Counted from the first letter of the stretch, positions 17,822 through 28,273 are shown. The stretch is 64,000 bases of DNA from Adhaeribacter aquaticus DSM 16391 (GCF_000473365.1 NZ_KI421517.1:1579606-1643605), one strand, 5' to 3'. Translations and numbers: made by a program. The notes: generated from the sequence alone by a model not told the origin.

Positions 17822-18134
17822 GACAAAATTCCTAATGCTCTAAATTAGGAAAAATTGCTTAAATATTGGCAAGGTGATTTACGTATTTTCACCTGAATTT
17901 ATACGGAGAAATACCGCAACCTTTCTTTTATACTAAAAACGAACCTAGTTAACCTTTCACTTACCAACTAAGGGTGAATAACAAGGCCTACTAAATAAGA
18001 ACTCCAAATCCTTTTTAAAGGCCTTGTTTTCTTATTCTTGTTTAAGAGTTGAGGGGTAAAAAAATCTGGATGGTTTAATCCTCTAAAACAACCGCCTCGG
18101 CAGGAAGAAACAACCTTTTCTTTGTTATGATTGA
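17822..18134. other. Noncoding region with a weak inverted repeat
   Basis: Contains a 10-bp inverted repeat (AACAAGGCCT at 17980-17989, AGGCCTTGTT at 18019-18028) with a 29-nt loop and a short T-run on the plus side. No upstream plus-strand gene explains it as a terminator. Otherwise nothing seen. Confidence 0.4.
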
Positions 18135-19493
18135 TTATACCTTATCTGGTTCGGGATGTATCCAGGGCTGACGATAAGGTCTTTTCAGTAAAGCATTTGC
18201 TTCCGGATCATTTGCTATTTGTTTTTTTACCGGGTCGTACACCAAAGGCCGGCCTAATTGCATGGACATATTGGCTAATATACAACTGGCCGTAGATATA
18301 TGCCCTTGCTCAATATCGGCAACCGGCTTACCTCCCTTTTCAATTGCATCTATAAAATTACGCATATGTTGCCGGGTGGCCGGCGCAGCATTCAATTCAA
18401 TGCGGGCTTCGGTTACATCTTCAGGATACTTTTCTTTCTCGAACACCACATCTGCATGCATTTTCTGACCTTGGCCAACAGGAATAAAATCATAGCTGTT
18501 TACACTACCCCACAAGGTTCCTTTGTCTCCATAAATAGCAAAGGCCCAAGGATAATCAGGATTTACAGGTGTACCCCAGGACCGGTGTTGCCAAACGCAG
18601 TTTAGACCCTCATATTCAAAAGTAGCGGTTTGGGTATCTGCGGTATTAGCTTTAGCCTCCTTTTGTACATAAATACCACCGCTGGAGCTAACTCTTTTAG
18701 GCCAACCTAAATCCAACATCCAACGCACTGAATCAAACATATGCACACACATATCGCCCATAATCCCATTGCCGTACTCCATAAATGCCCGCCAAGGAAT
18801 TCCATCGTATGGCCGCATAGGTGCCGGACCAGTCCACATTTCATAATCCAGGTAGTCTGGCACAGCTTTTTCAGCAGTGGTAGCGTTATTACGCATATGG
18901 AAATAACAATTCATTTCCGCATGCGAAACCTTACCTAATAACCCTGCATCTACAATATTCTTTTTGGCCTCCATTAAGTGGGGGGTGCTCCTACGCTGTG
19001 TGCCAATCTGTACTACTTTATTATACTTTCGTGCGGCCGCTAAAATAGCTTCGCCTTCCATGATATCTACACTAATGGGCTTTTGCAGGTAAACATGTGC
19101 TCCGGCCCTTAATGCTGCAATAGCTTGTAAGGCATGCCAATGATCTGGAGTTCCTATAATGACGATATCCAATTTATTTTCAGAAAGCAATTTACGGTAA
19201 TCGTTATACAGCTTTGGCATTTTGCGTGACTTCTGGCGCTGACTTACCAGGGTTGCAGCTCCATTTAATTGAGTTTTATCTACATCGCAAAGAGCTACAA
19301 CTTCTATGGGAGCCACCTGAATCAGCCGAAACAAATCGCTTTTCCCATACCACCCGGCACCAATCAGCCCTACCCGATAAGGTTTGGCGGCCGAATAATC
19401 TATTTCCATGGCATGCGCTCCTAAGGCAGTAAGCGCTAATGTAGCCGTAGCTCCTTTTAAAAAAGTACGGCGATCCAGGTTAAACTTTTGCAT
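18135..19493 (-). CDS. Gfo/Idh/MocA family oxidoreductase, Tat-exported
   Basis: A 452-residue NAD(P)-dependent oxidoreductase. The N-terminus is a twin-arginine signal (NLDRRTFLKGA then a hydrophobic run ending ALGAHA), then a Rossmann fold starting YRVGLIGAGWYG, a conserved QKPISVD segment (the EKP motif position), and C-terminal sheet domain with GIMGDMCVHMFDSVRW. Tat-exported members usually act on sugars or cyclitols in the periplasm. I start it at ATG 19493, since the codon two positions upstream is TTG and the ATG gives a standard Tat signal. Alone in its region. Confidence 0.87.
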   Translation of the reverse strand: MQKFNLDRRTFLKGATATLALTALGAHAMEIDYSAAKPYRVGLIGAGWYGKSDLFRLIQVAPIEVVALCDVDKTQLNGAATLVSQRQKSRKMPKLYNDYRKLLSENKLDIVIIGTPDHWHALQAIAALRAGAHVYLQKPISVDIMEGEAILAAARKYNKVVQIGTQRRSTPHLMEAKKNIVDAGLLGKVSHAEMNCYFHMRNNATTAEKAVPDYLDYEMWTGPAPMRPYDGIPWRAFMEYGNGIMGDMCVHMFDSVRWMLDLGWPKRVSSSGGIYVQKEAKANTADTQTATFEYEGLNCVWQHRSWGTPVNPDYPWAFAIYGDKGTLWGSVNSYDFIPVGQGQKMHADVVFEKEKYPEDVTEARIELNAAPATRQHMRNFIDAIEKGGKPVADIEQGHISTASCILANMSMQLGRPLVYDPVKKQIANDPEANALLKRPYRQPWIHPEPDKV

Positions 19494-19845
19494 ATACAAG
19501 ACAATTTAATTTGGGTGGATAAGGCAAAAGGAACTGCTTCTTCCAAGAATAATCCTTTACTAAAGTAGTACCTATATTAAAAGCAATATACATTATTCTT
19601 TCGCTAAAATCATGAGTATAATTTTATTTTGATGAGTATGGCTTTTACCTCTGGCAGGTAACTTAAATTACCAGTAGACTTATTTTAGAGGAGAACAACC
19701 AAAAACTTTTCCTACCTATTCGGGTTCGAAAGTCTGGAAAAGTTAAAAATATTTTATATATTATAAGCTATATATCAAACATCTCCTTTTAAAGATTAGC
19801 TACTATATAAAAAGCTACTATCTAAAAAATGAAAACTTAATCTGA
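19494..19845. other. Noncoding region between divergent genes
   Basis: About 350 bp between the oxidoreductase and the 149-aa gene. Holds no clear structure. A sequence TTACTAAAGTAG at 19558-19569 resembles the regulatory palindrome of the 28-35 kb region with two mismatches, which I treat as chance. Confidence 0.4.
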
Positions 19846-20295
19846 ATGGGCAGCAATAGTGAAATTTTAGATTCTGCTACCTTAGTCGTAGAGAATGCCT
19901 TTGTTAAAATCTTTATAATTCAAGCAGAATCCATACTTATTTTAGAATGGAAATTCCAGATAACTTTAGCTGAAAGAAAAAGTGGCTTTTTGCAAGCTTT
20001 AGAAATAATCAAAGCTTATGAATTAAGATCCTGGGTAGTTAGTAATAAAAATATTTATTATGTGAGCCCGGAAGAAAAAAGTTGGATCATAAATGAATGG
20101 CTTGATTTGCTTAACCAATCCACCTTGGAAAGATCGGCAATAGTTTGCCATGAAAATTATGATGTATTAATGAGTACATGGGATTTGACCAGCGAAGTGC
20201 AACAACAGTTTCAGAAAAAAGGAATCATTCAACATCGGGTATTCATGAATTTTCCTAATGCCCTCAACTGGCTTTTATCTGATATGAGTAATTAA
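19846..20295 (+). CDS. Hypothetical protein (149 aa)
   Basis: A soluble 149-residue protein with no signal or membrane segment. Alternating strands and helices (FVKIFIIQAESILILEWKF near residues 18-36, then helix, NKNIYYVSPEEKSWI) suggest a STAS/SpoIIAA-like alpha/beta fold, which is a fold impression only. No known family is claimed. It is followed by a strong bidirectional terminator at 20336. Confidence 0.6.
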   Translation: MGSNSEILDSATLVVENAFVKIFIIQAESILILEWKFQITLAERKSGFLQALEIIKAYELRSWVVSNKNIYYVSPEEKSWIINEWLDLLNQSTLERSAIVCHENYDVLMSTWDLTSEVQQQFQKKGIIQHRVFMNFPNALNWLLSDMSN

Positions 20296-20335
20296 GAAGT
20301 TTACCTTCATCGGCTTTTTTTATAATACATATAAT

Positions 20336-20378
20336 AAAAAAGCCCTTAATAGGCATATGCTTATTAAGGGCTTTTTTA
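20336..20378. terminator. Bidirectional terminator at the end of the urea/guanidine operon
   Basis: Stem AGCCCTTAATA / TATTAAGGGCT with A-run before and T-run after, so it can end transcription from both the 149-aa gene and the minus-strand operon. Confidence 0.88.
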
Positions 20379-20391
20379 TTACAGAAGAGCA

Positions 20392-21018
20392 TTAAGCTAA
20401 GGTTAAAGCATGTTTTAATTGTTCTTTAACTGCTGTTATCCAATCTTCAAAAAGTCTGGTTTCAATTGCTACTGCTGTTTCAGCATAAACTTCCCAATTT
20501 ATGGAAAAACTTTTTAACTGATGGAGCATTTCTTCCAGGTGCCCTTCCTCTTCCAGGATAATTGATTTAACGTTTACCTTGCTTTTTACCTCATCCAAAG
20601 CAGCCTGGTATATTGGATATAAGGCATCGGCTCTTACCTCAATGGCATAAGTAACCAGTAAATATGCCGCAAATTTTAACTCATAACTTTGCAATCCTAA
20701 AGTTGTTTTCAGGTATTTACAAACCTCCAGGTCTAATCTGTTTAAATAGTTACGGCTAGCTACCGGCGCTAATAAACTATCGTCTGCATAAGTTAAATAA
20801 TTACTTTCGGCTAATCTGCTAATTTGGCGCTTCAGGTAATAAGCATGGCGGTGCTCTTCAGCGGCATGCTTTAGTACCAGTAAGGTTACTTCTGTTTTAT
20901 GCTCCGACGCCGATATTTTCCGGGCACCGGTATTTTCCATTAAGGAAAGGGTATTTAACCACCGGCAATGTAAATCGGTATCCTTTACAATCTCTTTGAT
21001 TATTTCCTGAAGCGCCAT
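20392..21018 (-). CDS. Ferritin-like putative di-iron protein, last gene of the carboxylase operon
   Basis: A 208-residue all-helical protein. It shows the ferritin-type di-iron ligand pattern over four helices: Glu28, then ExxH (Glu55, His58), Glu127, then ExxH (Glu157, His160), in segments LSLMENTGARK, AAEEHRHAYY, YAIEVRADAL and EEEGHLEEM. It begins 17 bp after biotin synthase on the same strand, so it is cotranscribed with bioB. I do not know its function; candidates are a peroxide-scavenging or oxygenase-type enzyme, or iron supply for BioB. The di-iron reading rests on motif spacing only. Confidence 0.68.
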   Translation of the reverse strand: MALQEIIKEIVKDTDLHCRWLNTLSLMENTGARKISASEHKTEVTLLVLKHAAEEHRHAYYLKRQISRLAESNYLTYADDSLLAPVASRNYLNRLDLEVCKYLKTTLGLQSYELKFAAYLLVTYAIEVRADALYPIYQAALDEVKSKVNVKSIILEEEGHLEEMLHQLKSFSINWEVYAETAVAIETRLFEDWITAVKEQLKHALTLA

Positions 21019-21035
21019 TAAATTTTGATTTAAAA

Positions 21036-22037
21036 TTAGGCTAATACACTGTCTTCTTGTTTTACTTGCGGCCGGCCACTTTTAAAAGCTTCGCGTGGTT
21101 TTAACCCTAATAACTCAAACATCTGCATATCTTCATTAAAGGCCGGATTTGGCGTGGTTAATAATTTATCCCCGGCAAATATTGAGTTTGCACCTGCCAT
21201 AAAACAAAATGCCTGATCGGTTAAGCTCATTTCAGTACGGCCAGCAGATAACCTAACTACCGTTTTAGGCATAATAATTCGGGCGGTCGCAATCATGCGT
21301 ACCATGTCCCAGATTGGAACCCGCGGCTGATCCGCTAAAGGTGTTCCTTTAACCGGCACTAAGGCATTAATGGGCACAGACTCCGGATGCTTTGGCATGT
21401 TCGATAATACCTTCAGCATAGAAACTCTATCTTCTACTGTTTCGCCTAAACCTATGATACCACCACTACAAACTGTTAACTTAGCTTTGCGGGCATTTTC
21501 AATGGTTTTCAGACGATCATCATACGTACGGGTAGAAATAATTCTTTTGTAATCTTCTTCTGACGTATCCAGGTTGTGGTTGTAAGCATATAAACCGGCA
21601 TCGGCCAAGCGTTGCGCCTGATTCTCGGAAAGCATACCTAAAGTACAGCATACCTCCATATCCAGTGAATTTACGGCTTTCACCATTTCTATTACCCGGT
21701 CAAAGTCGCGGTTATCCCGCACTTCACGCCAGGCGGCTCCCATACATAAACGGGAAGCCCCGCCGTCTTTCGCTTTTTGGGCAGCATTGGTAACCTGCTC
21801 TACTGACATAAGCGCCTGCACTTCCACATCAGTATGAAAACGCGCTGCTTGCGGACAATAAGCACAATCTTCCGGACAGCCACCTGTTTTAATCGAGAGC
21901 AAACTACTGATTTGTACCTCGGCGTAATCTTCATTTTCGCGGTGTACCGTAGCTGCTTCGTATATCAAGTCTAATAAAGGACGGTGATATATTTCCGATA
22001 TTTCTTCTTTTGTCCAGTTGTTCCTAACCTCTGCCAT
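21036..22037 (-). CDS. bioB: Biotin synthase
   Basis: Radical-SAM enzyme that inserts sulfur into dethiobiotin to make biotin. The 333-residue length fits. The [4Fe-4S] motif CPEDCAYC has Cys54, Cys58 and Cys61; later motifs include [14 protein letters not shown] (the substrate loop), [10 protein letters not shown] and LSAGRTEM. It lies 74 bp after the biotin-dependent carboxylase on the same strand, so biotin supply is coupled to the enzyme that uses it. No other bio genes are nearby. Confidence 0.96.
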   Translation of the reverse strand: MAEVRNNWTKEEISEIYHRPLLDLIYEAATVHRENEDYAEVQISSLLSIKTGGCPEDCAYCPQAARFHTDVEVQALMSVEQVTNAAQKAKDGGASRLCMGAAWREVRDNRDFDRVIEMVKAVNSLDMEVCCTLGMLSENQAQRLADAGLYAYNHNLDTSEEDYKRIISTRTYDDRLKTIENARKAKLTVCSGGIIGLGETVEDRVSMLKVLSNMPKHPESVPINALVPVKGTPLADQPRVPIWDMVRMIATARIIMPKTVVRLSAGRTEMSLTDQAFCFMAGANSIFAGDKLLTTPNPAFNEDMQMFELLGLKPREAFKSGRPQVKQEDSVLA

Positions 22038-22111
22038 TATTAATATTTTTTATTACTATGGCAAATATGCTGTTATTCTGCCTATCTGCCATAGTTTTTT
22101 ATAAATTAAAT

Positions 22112-25100
22112 TTACTCTACAACTTCTTCTACTTCCTCTACTTCTTCTGTTACTTTAACTTCTATCGTAACTAGCAAATCACCGGAGCTAATTTGTTTGC
22201 CAGGCTGACAAAGGATTCCGGATATAGCTCCGGCAAACTCCGAGGCAACTGTAAACTCCATTTTCATGGCCTCAATAATTAAAATCGGCTGGCCAACCTC
22301 TACTTCCTGTCCTTCCTCTACCAATACTTTCCAGATACTGCCGTTGATTACCGAATAAACCCCTTCGTGGCCTTCCTGCACTTCTACCGTGCCAGTGTCT
22401 TGCTGTTTAGTTTCTTCCTCGGCAATTTTGTTAAAGCCTTCCCGCTTCCAGTATTCCACCTCCTCATCAAAAGCAATTTTTTGTTTTGCCTTAAATTGGT
22501 CTATACTTTCTTCATTGTCTTTTAAGAACTTCTCATAAGCACCCAAGTCAAAAGTAGATTCTTCGATGCGAACAATAGTTTTACCTTGCTGGAAGCCTTT
22601 GCGCATTTCCAGTAATTCTTCTTCGGTAACCGGGTAGTAGCGAATCTGGTCGAAGAAACGTAACAGCCACGGCTTACCTTCACCAAATGATTTGTTTTTC
22701 AGGAAGCGATTCCAAACTGGTAACGTACGGCCCACAATCTGATAACCGCCCGGCGAGCCCTGCATCGGGTAAATACACATGTAAACTCCGCCAATACCCA
22801 CCGTACCTTCCACGGTAAAGGTCCGGGCCGGATTGTATTTAGAAGTAATTAACCGGTGGCGCGGATCAACCGGAACCCCGCACGGTGCTCCCAGGTACAC
22901 ATCTCCTAAGCCCAGAATTATATAACTAGTATCAAAAACTACTTTCCGGACATCATCCTGGCTTGGCAAGCCATTCATCCGCCTGATAAATTCAATATTA
23001 CTTGGCAACCAAGGCGCCTTGTCCCGCACCGATTTCCGGTAATGCTCAACTGATTCCAAAGTAGCTTTATCTTCGTAAGCCAACGGCATGTGCACAATGC
23101 GGCTAGGTACCACCATTTGTTCTACTGGCGGTAAACTGGCTTCCAAGGCTACTAACGTTTCTACTAGTTTGCTTTGGGTGACTTTTCGTCCATCGTAATG
23201 AATTTGCAGGGAGCGCACACCCGGCGATAATTCAATAATACCCGCTACCGGATTTTTACTTAAGGCATCCATTAGGGCATGTACCCGGAACCGCAGCTTG
23301 AAATCCAGTACGTTTGGTCCATATTCAATCAGGATGTACTTGTCGCCGGCTTGACGATACGCTACTGCCGGCACATTTCCATTCGGTTCAGAGCTAAATA
23401 AAACGCATTCTGAAACGGTATTTAAAGGTGCTTTAATTGGTGTCTCGGTTATTTGTGCTTTAGGCTGTAGTTTTTCAATAGCCGCATCCATAGCTAACTC
23501 CAGGTCCAGGGCCGTTTCAAAACTTACCCGTTTAAACCGGATGGTATCACCGGGTTTTAACTGGCCTATTTTCCAGATTTCCGCTTTTACAATAGTCGCC
23601 GGACAAACGAAACCGCCTAAACTCGGACCATCCTGTGCCAGAATTACCGGCATATCGCCCGTAAAGTTGATGGTACCAATGGCATATTCGGAATCGTGGA
23701 TATTGGATGGGTGCAAACCCGCTTCGCCTCCATCAGTCCGGGTCCAGATCGGTTTAGGGCCAATTAAGCGCACTCCTAAACGGTTGGAGTTATAATGTAC
23801 TTCCCAATCCGTAGAGAAGAACGTATCTATATATTCTTGCTGAAAGAAATCAGGAGCACCGTGCGGACCATACAGCACGCCAATTTCCCAGGCGGTGGCA
23901 TATTCCGGTATTAATTCTTTTGGTGCAGGAGCTGGTTCGTAAACCGGGGCTGGTGTAGTACAAGCCGCTATTTCCGGTTGGCTAATGGCCAGCATATCGG
24001 AAGCTTTTAATGGTCGGCCAGCGTGGCCACCAAACTGCCCCATGGCAAACGTAGAGCGGCTACCTAAATAAAGCGGCACATCAATTCCATTCCGAACGGC
24101 TAAGTAGGTACGGCAACCCGTTTCTACTTTACCTAAATCTAATACCTGACCAGCCTTAACCGTAATAGGTACGTAAAAAGCTACTGGCTTTCCGTCCAGA
24201 GTTGCTTTAGAGGTAGCACCGGTAATGGCTACCACGGCATCAGTATGAAACTTAAGTTTAGGACCAATAATAGTACTTTCAATGGCAGCAGCAGAAGCAT
24301 CGTTTCCTACAATCCGGTTAGCCAAACGGAAAGCATAGTGGTCCATTGGTCCGGATGGTGGAACACCTATATCCCAATAACCAATCCGACCCGGATAGTC
24401 CTGAATAGTAGAATATGTACCGGGTTGCATTACTTCAATTACTGGTGGCACATAAGTAAATTGAGCTAATTTTCCGGTAGAAACTTCGGCTTTGGCAAAA
24501 AAGTCCGTTTTAATGATTTTGCGCAAATAATCTAAGTTGGTAGCAATACCCGCCAAACTAGTTGCATCTAATGCAGCCTGTAATTTGGCAATGGCATCGT
24601 TCCGATCTTCGCCGTGCACAATTAATTTGGCGATCATCGGGTCGTAGTAAGGCGAAACTTCCGTGCCAGTTTCAACCCAGGTATCAACCCGAACATTTTC
24701 CGGGAAACTAACTTCGGTTAATATGCCGGGCGAGGGTTGAAAATCACGCACCGGATCTTCGGCATAAATTCGCACTTCGATGGAGGCTCCTTTTGGCTCT
24801 AACGGTTGCGTAGGCATTTCCCAACGGCCACAAGCGGCCAAGATCATCCATTCTACCAAATCTACACCCGTTACCATTTCGGTTACTGGGTGTTCTACCT
24901 GCAAACGGGTATTTACTTCCAGGAAGTAAAACTCATCCCGTACCGGATCATAAATATATTCTACCGTACCTGCCGAACGGTAATTTACGCGCTCGCCTAA
25001 TTTTACCGCTGAATCTAATAAATGAGCACGGGTAGCAGCCGGTAAGTTTGGAGCCGGCGTTTCCTCTACTACTTTTTGGTTCCGGCGCTGCAACGAACAA

Positions 25101-25804
25101 TCACGTTCGCCCACAGCCAACACGTTTCCTTTTCCATCGCCGAAAATCTGCACCTCTACGTGACGCGCATTGCTCACAAAACGCTCTAAAAACACACCGC
25201 TGTCGCTGAAGAAATTTTCGCCTAACCTTTTTACCGATTCAAAAGCCGCTATCAAACCAGCTTCATCTTCGCAACGGGTTAAACCAATACCGCCCCCACC
25301 GGCCGTACTTTTTAACATCACCGGATAACCTAACCGGTTGGCTTCCGCAATAGCTTCCTCTAAACTGCCTAATAAACCGGTACCGGGCGTTAAAGGCACG
25401 CCGGCCTCCTCGGCTATTTCGCGGGAAGTATGTTTCAACCCAAATTGCCGGATCTGATCGGCGGTAGGCCCCACAAAAGCAATACCTTCTTTCTCGCAAC
25501 GTTCGGCAAAAGCTAAGTTTTCGGATAAGAAACCATAACCGGGGATAATGGCCTGGGCACCGGTTTGCTTGGCAGCTGCAATAATTTTATCGCCTAGTAA
25601 ATAGCTTTCGGAGGCTGAATTTCCGCCTAAACAAACTGCTTCATCGGCGGCGGTTACGTGGTTGCTATACGTGTCGGCTTCGGAATAAACGGCTACACTT
25701 TTGATGCCCATTTTCCTTAGAGTACGGGCAATCCGTACGGCAATTTCGCCGCGGTTAGCAATAAGAACGGTATGAAATAAAGGTTGTGTATTAGTATTTT
25801 GCAT
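22112..25804 (-). CDS. Biotin-dependent urea/guanidine carboxylase
   Basis: A 1230-residue single-chain carboxylase. Order: biotin carboxylase with ATP-grasp (about 10-455; GGGGIGLTRCEDE, EVNTRLQVEHPVTE), AHS2/KipA-like carboxyltransferase half (about 459-768; YSTIQDYPGRIG), AHS1/KipI-like half (about 808-1035), and a C-terminal biotinyl domain with EAMKMEF (biotin-Lys1181). This is the architecture of urea carboxylase (without the fused amidase of the yeast enzyme), which makes allophanate from urea. In bacteria with the DUF1989 pair next to it, as here, related enzymes carboxylate guanidine. The choice between urea and guanidine cannot be made from domain order. A Glu/Val-rich tail ends the protein. 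Confidence 0.94.
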   Translation of the reverse strand: MQNTNTQPLFHTVLIANRGEIAVRIARTLRKMGIKSVAVYSEADTYSNHVTAADEAVCLGGNSASESYLLGDKIIAAAKQTGAQAIIPGYGFLSENLAFAERCEKEGIAFVGPTADQIRQFGLKHTSREIAEEAGVPLTPGTGLLGSLEEAIAEANRLGYPVMLKSTAGGGGIGLTRCEDEAGLIAAFESVKRLGENFFSDSGVFLERFVSNARHVEVQIFGDGKGNVLAVGERDCSLQRRNQKVVEETPAPNLPAATRAHLLDSAVKLGERVNYRSAGTVEYIYDPVRDEFYFLEVNTRLQVEHPVTEMVTGVDLVEWMILAACGRWEMPTQPLEPKGASIEVRIYAEDPVRDFQPSPGILTEVSFPENVRVDTWVETGTEVSPYYDPMIAKLIVHGEDRNDAIAKLQAALDATSLAGIATNLDYLRKIIKTDFFAKAEVSTGKLAQFTYVPPVIEVMQPGTYSTIQDYPGRIGYWDIGVPPSGPMDHYAFRLANRIVGNDASAAAIESTIIGPKLKFHTDAVVAITGATSKATLDGKPVAFYVPITVKAGQVLDLGKVETGCRTYLAVRNGIDVPLYLGSRSTFAMGQFGGHAGRPLKASDMLAISQPEIAACTTPAPVYEPAPAPKELIPEYATAWEIGVLYGPHGAPDFFQQEYIDTFFSTDWEVHYNSNRLGVRLIGPKPIWTRTDGGEAGLHPSNIHDSEYAIGTINFTGDMPVILAQDGPSLGGFVCPATIVKAEIWKIGQLKPGDTIRFKRVSFETALDLELAMDAAIEKLQPKAQITETPIKAPLNTVSECVLFSSEPNGNVPAVAYRQAGDKYILIEYGPNVLDFKLRFRVHALMDALSKNPVAGIIELSPGVRSLQIHYDGRKVTQSKLVETLVALEASLPPVEQMVVPSRIVHMPLAYEDKATLESVEHYRKSVRDKAPWLPSNIEFIRRMNGLPSQDDVRKVVFDTSYIILGLGDVYLGAPCGVPVDPRHRLITSKYNPARTFTVEGTVGIGGVYMCIYPMQGSPGGYQIVGRTLPVWNRFLKNKSFGEGKPWLLRFFDQIRYYPVTEEELLEMRKGFQQGKTIVRIEESTFDLGAYEKFLKDNEESIDQFKAKQKIAFDEEVEYWKREGFNKIAEEETKQQDTGTVEVQEGHEGVYSVINGSIWKVLVEEGQEVEVGQPILIIEAMKMEFTVASEFAGAISGILCQPGKQISSGDLLVTIEVKVTEEVEEVEEVVE

Positions 25805-25827
25805 GATGTGATTCGTCTGAATTAAAA

Positions 25828-27597
25828 TTAGGAAAGGGCTGGTGCAGCCGGTTGGGTTAAAGAGGCCAGGAAATTTTCCCAGCTAAAAAATTCCGTAATA
25901 TCTTCGGAAAAGGCAGCAATGTATTGTTCGCAGATAAATCCTTGCACCCAGCTACCATCGGCTAACTCTACTTTACCCAAACCCAGCGGATGCGGAATTT
26001 GCACCAGAAATTTTCCCAGGTTGCCTACCGGAATTTGCCAGATTTCTACTTCCACCGGTAATCCGGCTTGCCCTTCTTCCACCCGTACTACGCCTGGCTT
26101 CTTTTTGCCTTTCGGGTCTACCAAATACATGCGGTAATTGGCACTGGTGGAAGTGGTATAACTGTACTGCGCGTTCAGGTCGGTAAGCTGAGGCACTAAA
26201 GGTTGATTTCTTTTGTGCAACCCAGCTACGGCGATATCAATATAATCTGCCTTCTTTACTGATTCGACCTGCAATTGCTTTTGCAACCTTTTAGCCCAAA
26301 TGGCCAATTGCTGGTCTTTGCCTCCAGCGGCAATTAAGGTAACACCAAACGGTACACCTGCCTCGGTAAAACCTACCGGAATGGCTAAAGCACATAAACC
26401 TAGCAGATTTACATAATTAGTGTAATACCCCAGTTTTGTATTTAACTCAATAGGATTTTGCTGCACCTCGGCGATGGAAAAAATACCGGGAGCCGTTGGC
26501 ACTAATAGGAAGTCTGTTTCGGCAAATATATTTTGTGCCTCTTTCTTCAGCGCATCCAATTTATAAATGGCTTTGAAAGTATCGATAGCGGAGTAATTAG
26601 CGGCTTTACTTATAATCTCCCGTACTACCGGATTCATTTTTTCGGCTTGTTCAGCATAGAAAGTTCCTATGGCTGCCATCCGCTCGGCCACCCAGGGCCC
26701 ATGGTATAATAGTTTAGCCGCTTCCTGGAATACTTCAAAAGCAATTGATTTTGTCTCGAAAACTTCGGCAGCTTTATCTTTTACCCCATCAAACAAAACA
26801 GCATAATCAAATGCTTCCTCGAAATACAGGGATTTGGCCTCTGGTATAGCAACTTTTAGAGAGCGGGTCTCTTCTTTAGTTACTTCTATATTTTTAACTG
26901 ATTCTTTAGCAATACTAAATACTAGTTCGGCATCCTCAATGGAGTTGGCGAAAATAGAAACACAATCCAATGTTTTGCAGGCAGGTACTACGCCTTCGGT
27001 GCTTATTTCCCCAATAGTAGGCTTTAACCCTACCAGGTTATTAAAGCCTGCCGGAATCCTGCCGGAACCGGCAGTATCGGTACCTAAAGAGAAGGCGGCC
27101 ATGCCTAAAGCTACTGCCACCGCCGAACCAGAACTGGAACCGCCACTAATGTATTCTGGCTGAAAAGCATTTTTTACAGCACCATACGGGCTACGCGTTC
27201 CTACCAAACCGGTAGCAAACTGGTCCATATTGGTTTTGCCAATTAGAATAGCGCCTGCGGCTAATAACTGCTCCACTACCGGGGCATTTTTTTCTGGCGT
27301 ATAAGCAAACTCGGCGCAAGCTGCCGTTGTGGGTATACCAGCAACATCTATATTATCTTTTACGGCAAAAGGTATTCCGAATAACGGCAGTTTTTGACCT
27401 GCAGTCAATTTTGCCCGTGCTTCTGCTAATTGTCCGTAAACAGTTACTTTTTGGTTCAGGTGTATCCAGATGTTGTAATCTTGGAATTGCTGCGCGCGCA
27501 CAAAAATTTGATCGATTACCTGCTCCGGTATTAAACTACCGGTTAAGTATGCGTTCTGTAAAACCTGTATTTGCAGTTGATTTGTTTCTATTTCCAT
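25828..27597 (-). CDS. atzF: Allophanate hydrolase
   Basis: Amidase-signature enzyme that cleaves allophanate to ammonia and CO2. The 589 residues hold an amidase core with Lys80 (FAVKDNID), GGSSSGSA (cis-Ser about 154) and GTDTAGSGR (nucleophile Ser178; the TAGSGR form is typical of allophanate hydrolases), followed by a C-terminal AtzF-type domain (about 475-575). It is 23 bp upstream of the carboxylase in the same operon, whose product allophanate it would use directly. Confidence 0.93.
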   Translation of the reverse strand: MEIETNQLQIQVLQNAYLTGSLIPEQVIDQIFVRAQQFQDYNIWIHLNQKVTVYGQLAEARAKLTAGQKLPLFGIPFAVKDNIDVAGIPTTAACAEFAYTPEKNAPVVEQLLAAGAILIGKTNMDQFATGLVGTRSPYGAVKNAFQPEYISGGSSSGSAVAVALGMAAFSLGTDTAGSGRIPAGFNNLVGLKPTIGEISTEGVVPACKTLDCVSIFANSIEDAELVFSIAKESVKNIEVTKEETRSLKVAIPEAKSLYFEEAFDYAVLFDGVKDKAAEVFETKSIAFEVFQEAAKLLYHGPWVAERMAAIGTFYAEQAEKMNPVVREIISKAANYSAIDTFKAIYKLDALKKEAQNIFAETDFLLVPTAPGIFSIAEVQQNPIELNTKLGYYTNYVNLLGLCALAIPVGFTEAGVPFGVTLIAAGGKDQQLAIWAKRLQKQLQVESVKKADYIDIAVAGLHKRNQPLVPQLTDLNAQYSYTTSTSANYRMYLVDPKGKKKPGVVRVEEGQAGLPVEVEIWQIPVGNLGKFLVQIPHPLGLGKVELADGSWVQGFICEQYIAAFSEDITEFFSWENFLASLTQPAAPALS

Positions 27598-27611
27598 CGT
27601 TCAGGTTTAAC

Positions 27612-28262
27612 TTATTTATCCCAGATTAAAATTTCAATTGGCGTAGGATTGTAAGCATTACACGGGTTGTTTAATTGCGGGCAATTGCTGATTAAAACCG
27701 TGGTATGGGCAAGCGAAACCAACTCTACATATTTACCCGGAGCAGATACGCCATCATCAAATTTTAGCCCTCCTTCGGCTGTAACCGGCACATTCATGAA
27801 GAAGTTGATATTAGGAGCTAAATCCCGTTTAGTATAGTTCTTGCCAAACTTGGCCATTTGCAGCATAAAAGTATCGCGGCAGTTATGCATGTGCAGTTTT
27901 TCGTGGGCATACCGTACGGTATTGCTCTGGGCTGAGCAGGAACCACCAACGGTATCGTGACGACCACAGGTATCGGCCACTATTTCCAATAAAGGTTTAC
28001 CAGATTCGGCTTTTAAAACCGAGCCCGTGGTTAAGTAAATATTGCCTTGGGCGGCAATAGTAGCTACGGCACTATAATGGTCCTCCGGGTTTTCACTATC
28101 AAAAAATAAAGTATCGGCAGCCTGGTTACCTTCTAAATCCACTATCCGCAATACTTTTCCTGGCAGCAATTCGTGCATCCAGCCATCCCCGGCTAATATT
28201 GTTTTTGCATAAGTTGCTTCCTCGGCAACTCTTGTGCTTTTTACTTGCGTTAAAACAGCCAT
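27612..28262 (-). CDS. DUF1989 protein, urea-amidolyase-associated (UAAP2 / carboxyguanidine deiminase subunit)
   Basis: A 216-residue DUF1989 protein. It contains [12 protein letters not shown] (about residues 93-104), a Cys/His-rich metal-binding-type segment, and MHNCRDTF near 125. It is the second of two DUF1989 genes 14 bp upstream of atzF. Published work on such paired genes (Wackett laboratory) identified them as carboxyguanidine deiminase subunits: they turn carboxyguanidine to allophanate and ammonia. I assign this from family and synteny; catalysis is not proven here. Confidence 0.88.
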   Translation of the reverse strand: MAVLTQVKSTRVAEEATYAKTILAGDGWMHELLPGKVLRIVDLEGNQAADTLFFDSENPEDHYSAVATIAAQGNIYLTTGSVLKAESGKPLLEIVADTCGRHDTVGGSCSAQSNTVRYAHEKLHMHNCRDTFMLQMAKFGKNYTKRDLAPNINFFMNVPVTAEGGLKFDDGVSAPGKYVELVSLAHTTVLISNCPQLNNPCNAYNPTPIEILIWDK

Positions 28263-28273
28263 TTTTTATCTGC

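Noticed and set aside
17980-18028. 10-bp inverted repeat with a long loop
   Set aside because: No plus-strand gene ends just upstream, and on the minus strand there is no T-run, so I do not call it a terminator.
23541-25499. Several ORFs opposite or in other frames of the carboxylase gene
   Set aside because: They are all within the 1230-residue carboxylase, whose motifs are clear, and none has its own signals.
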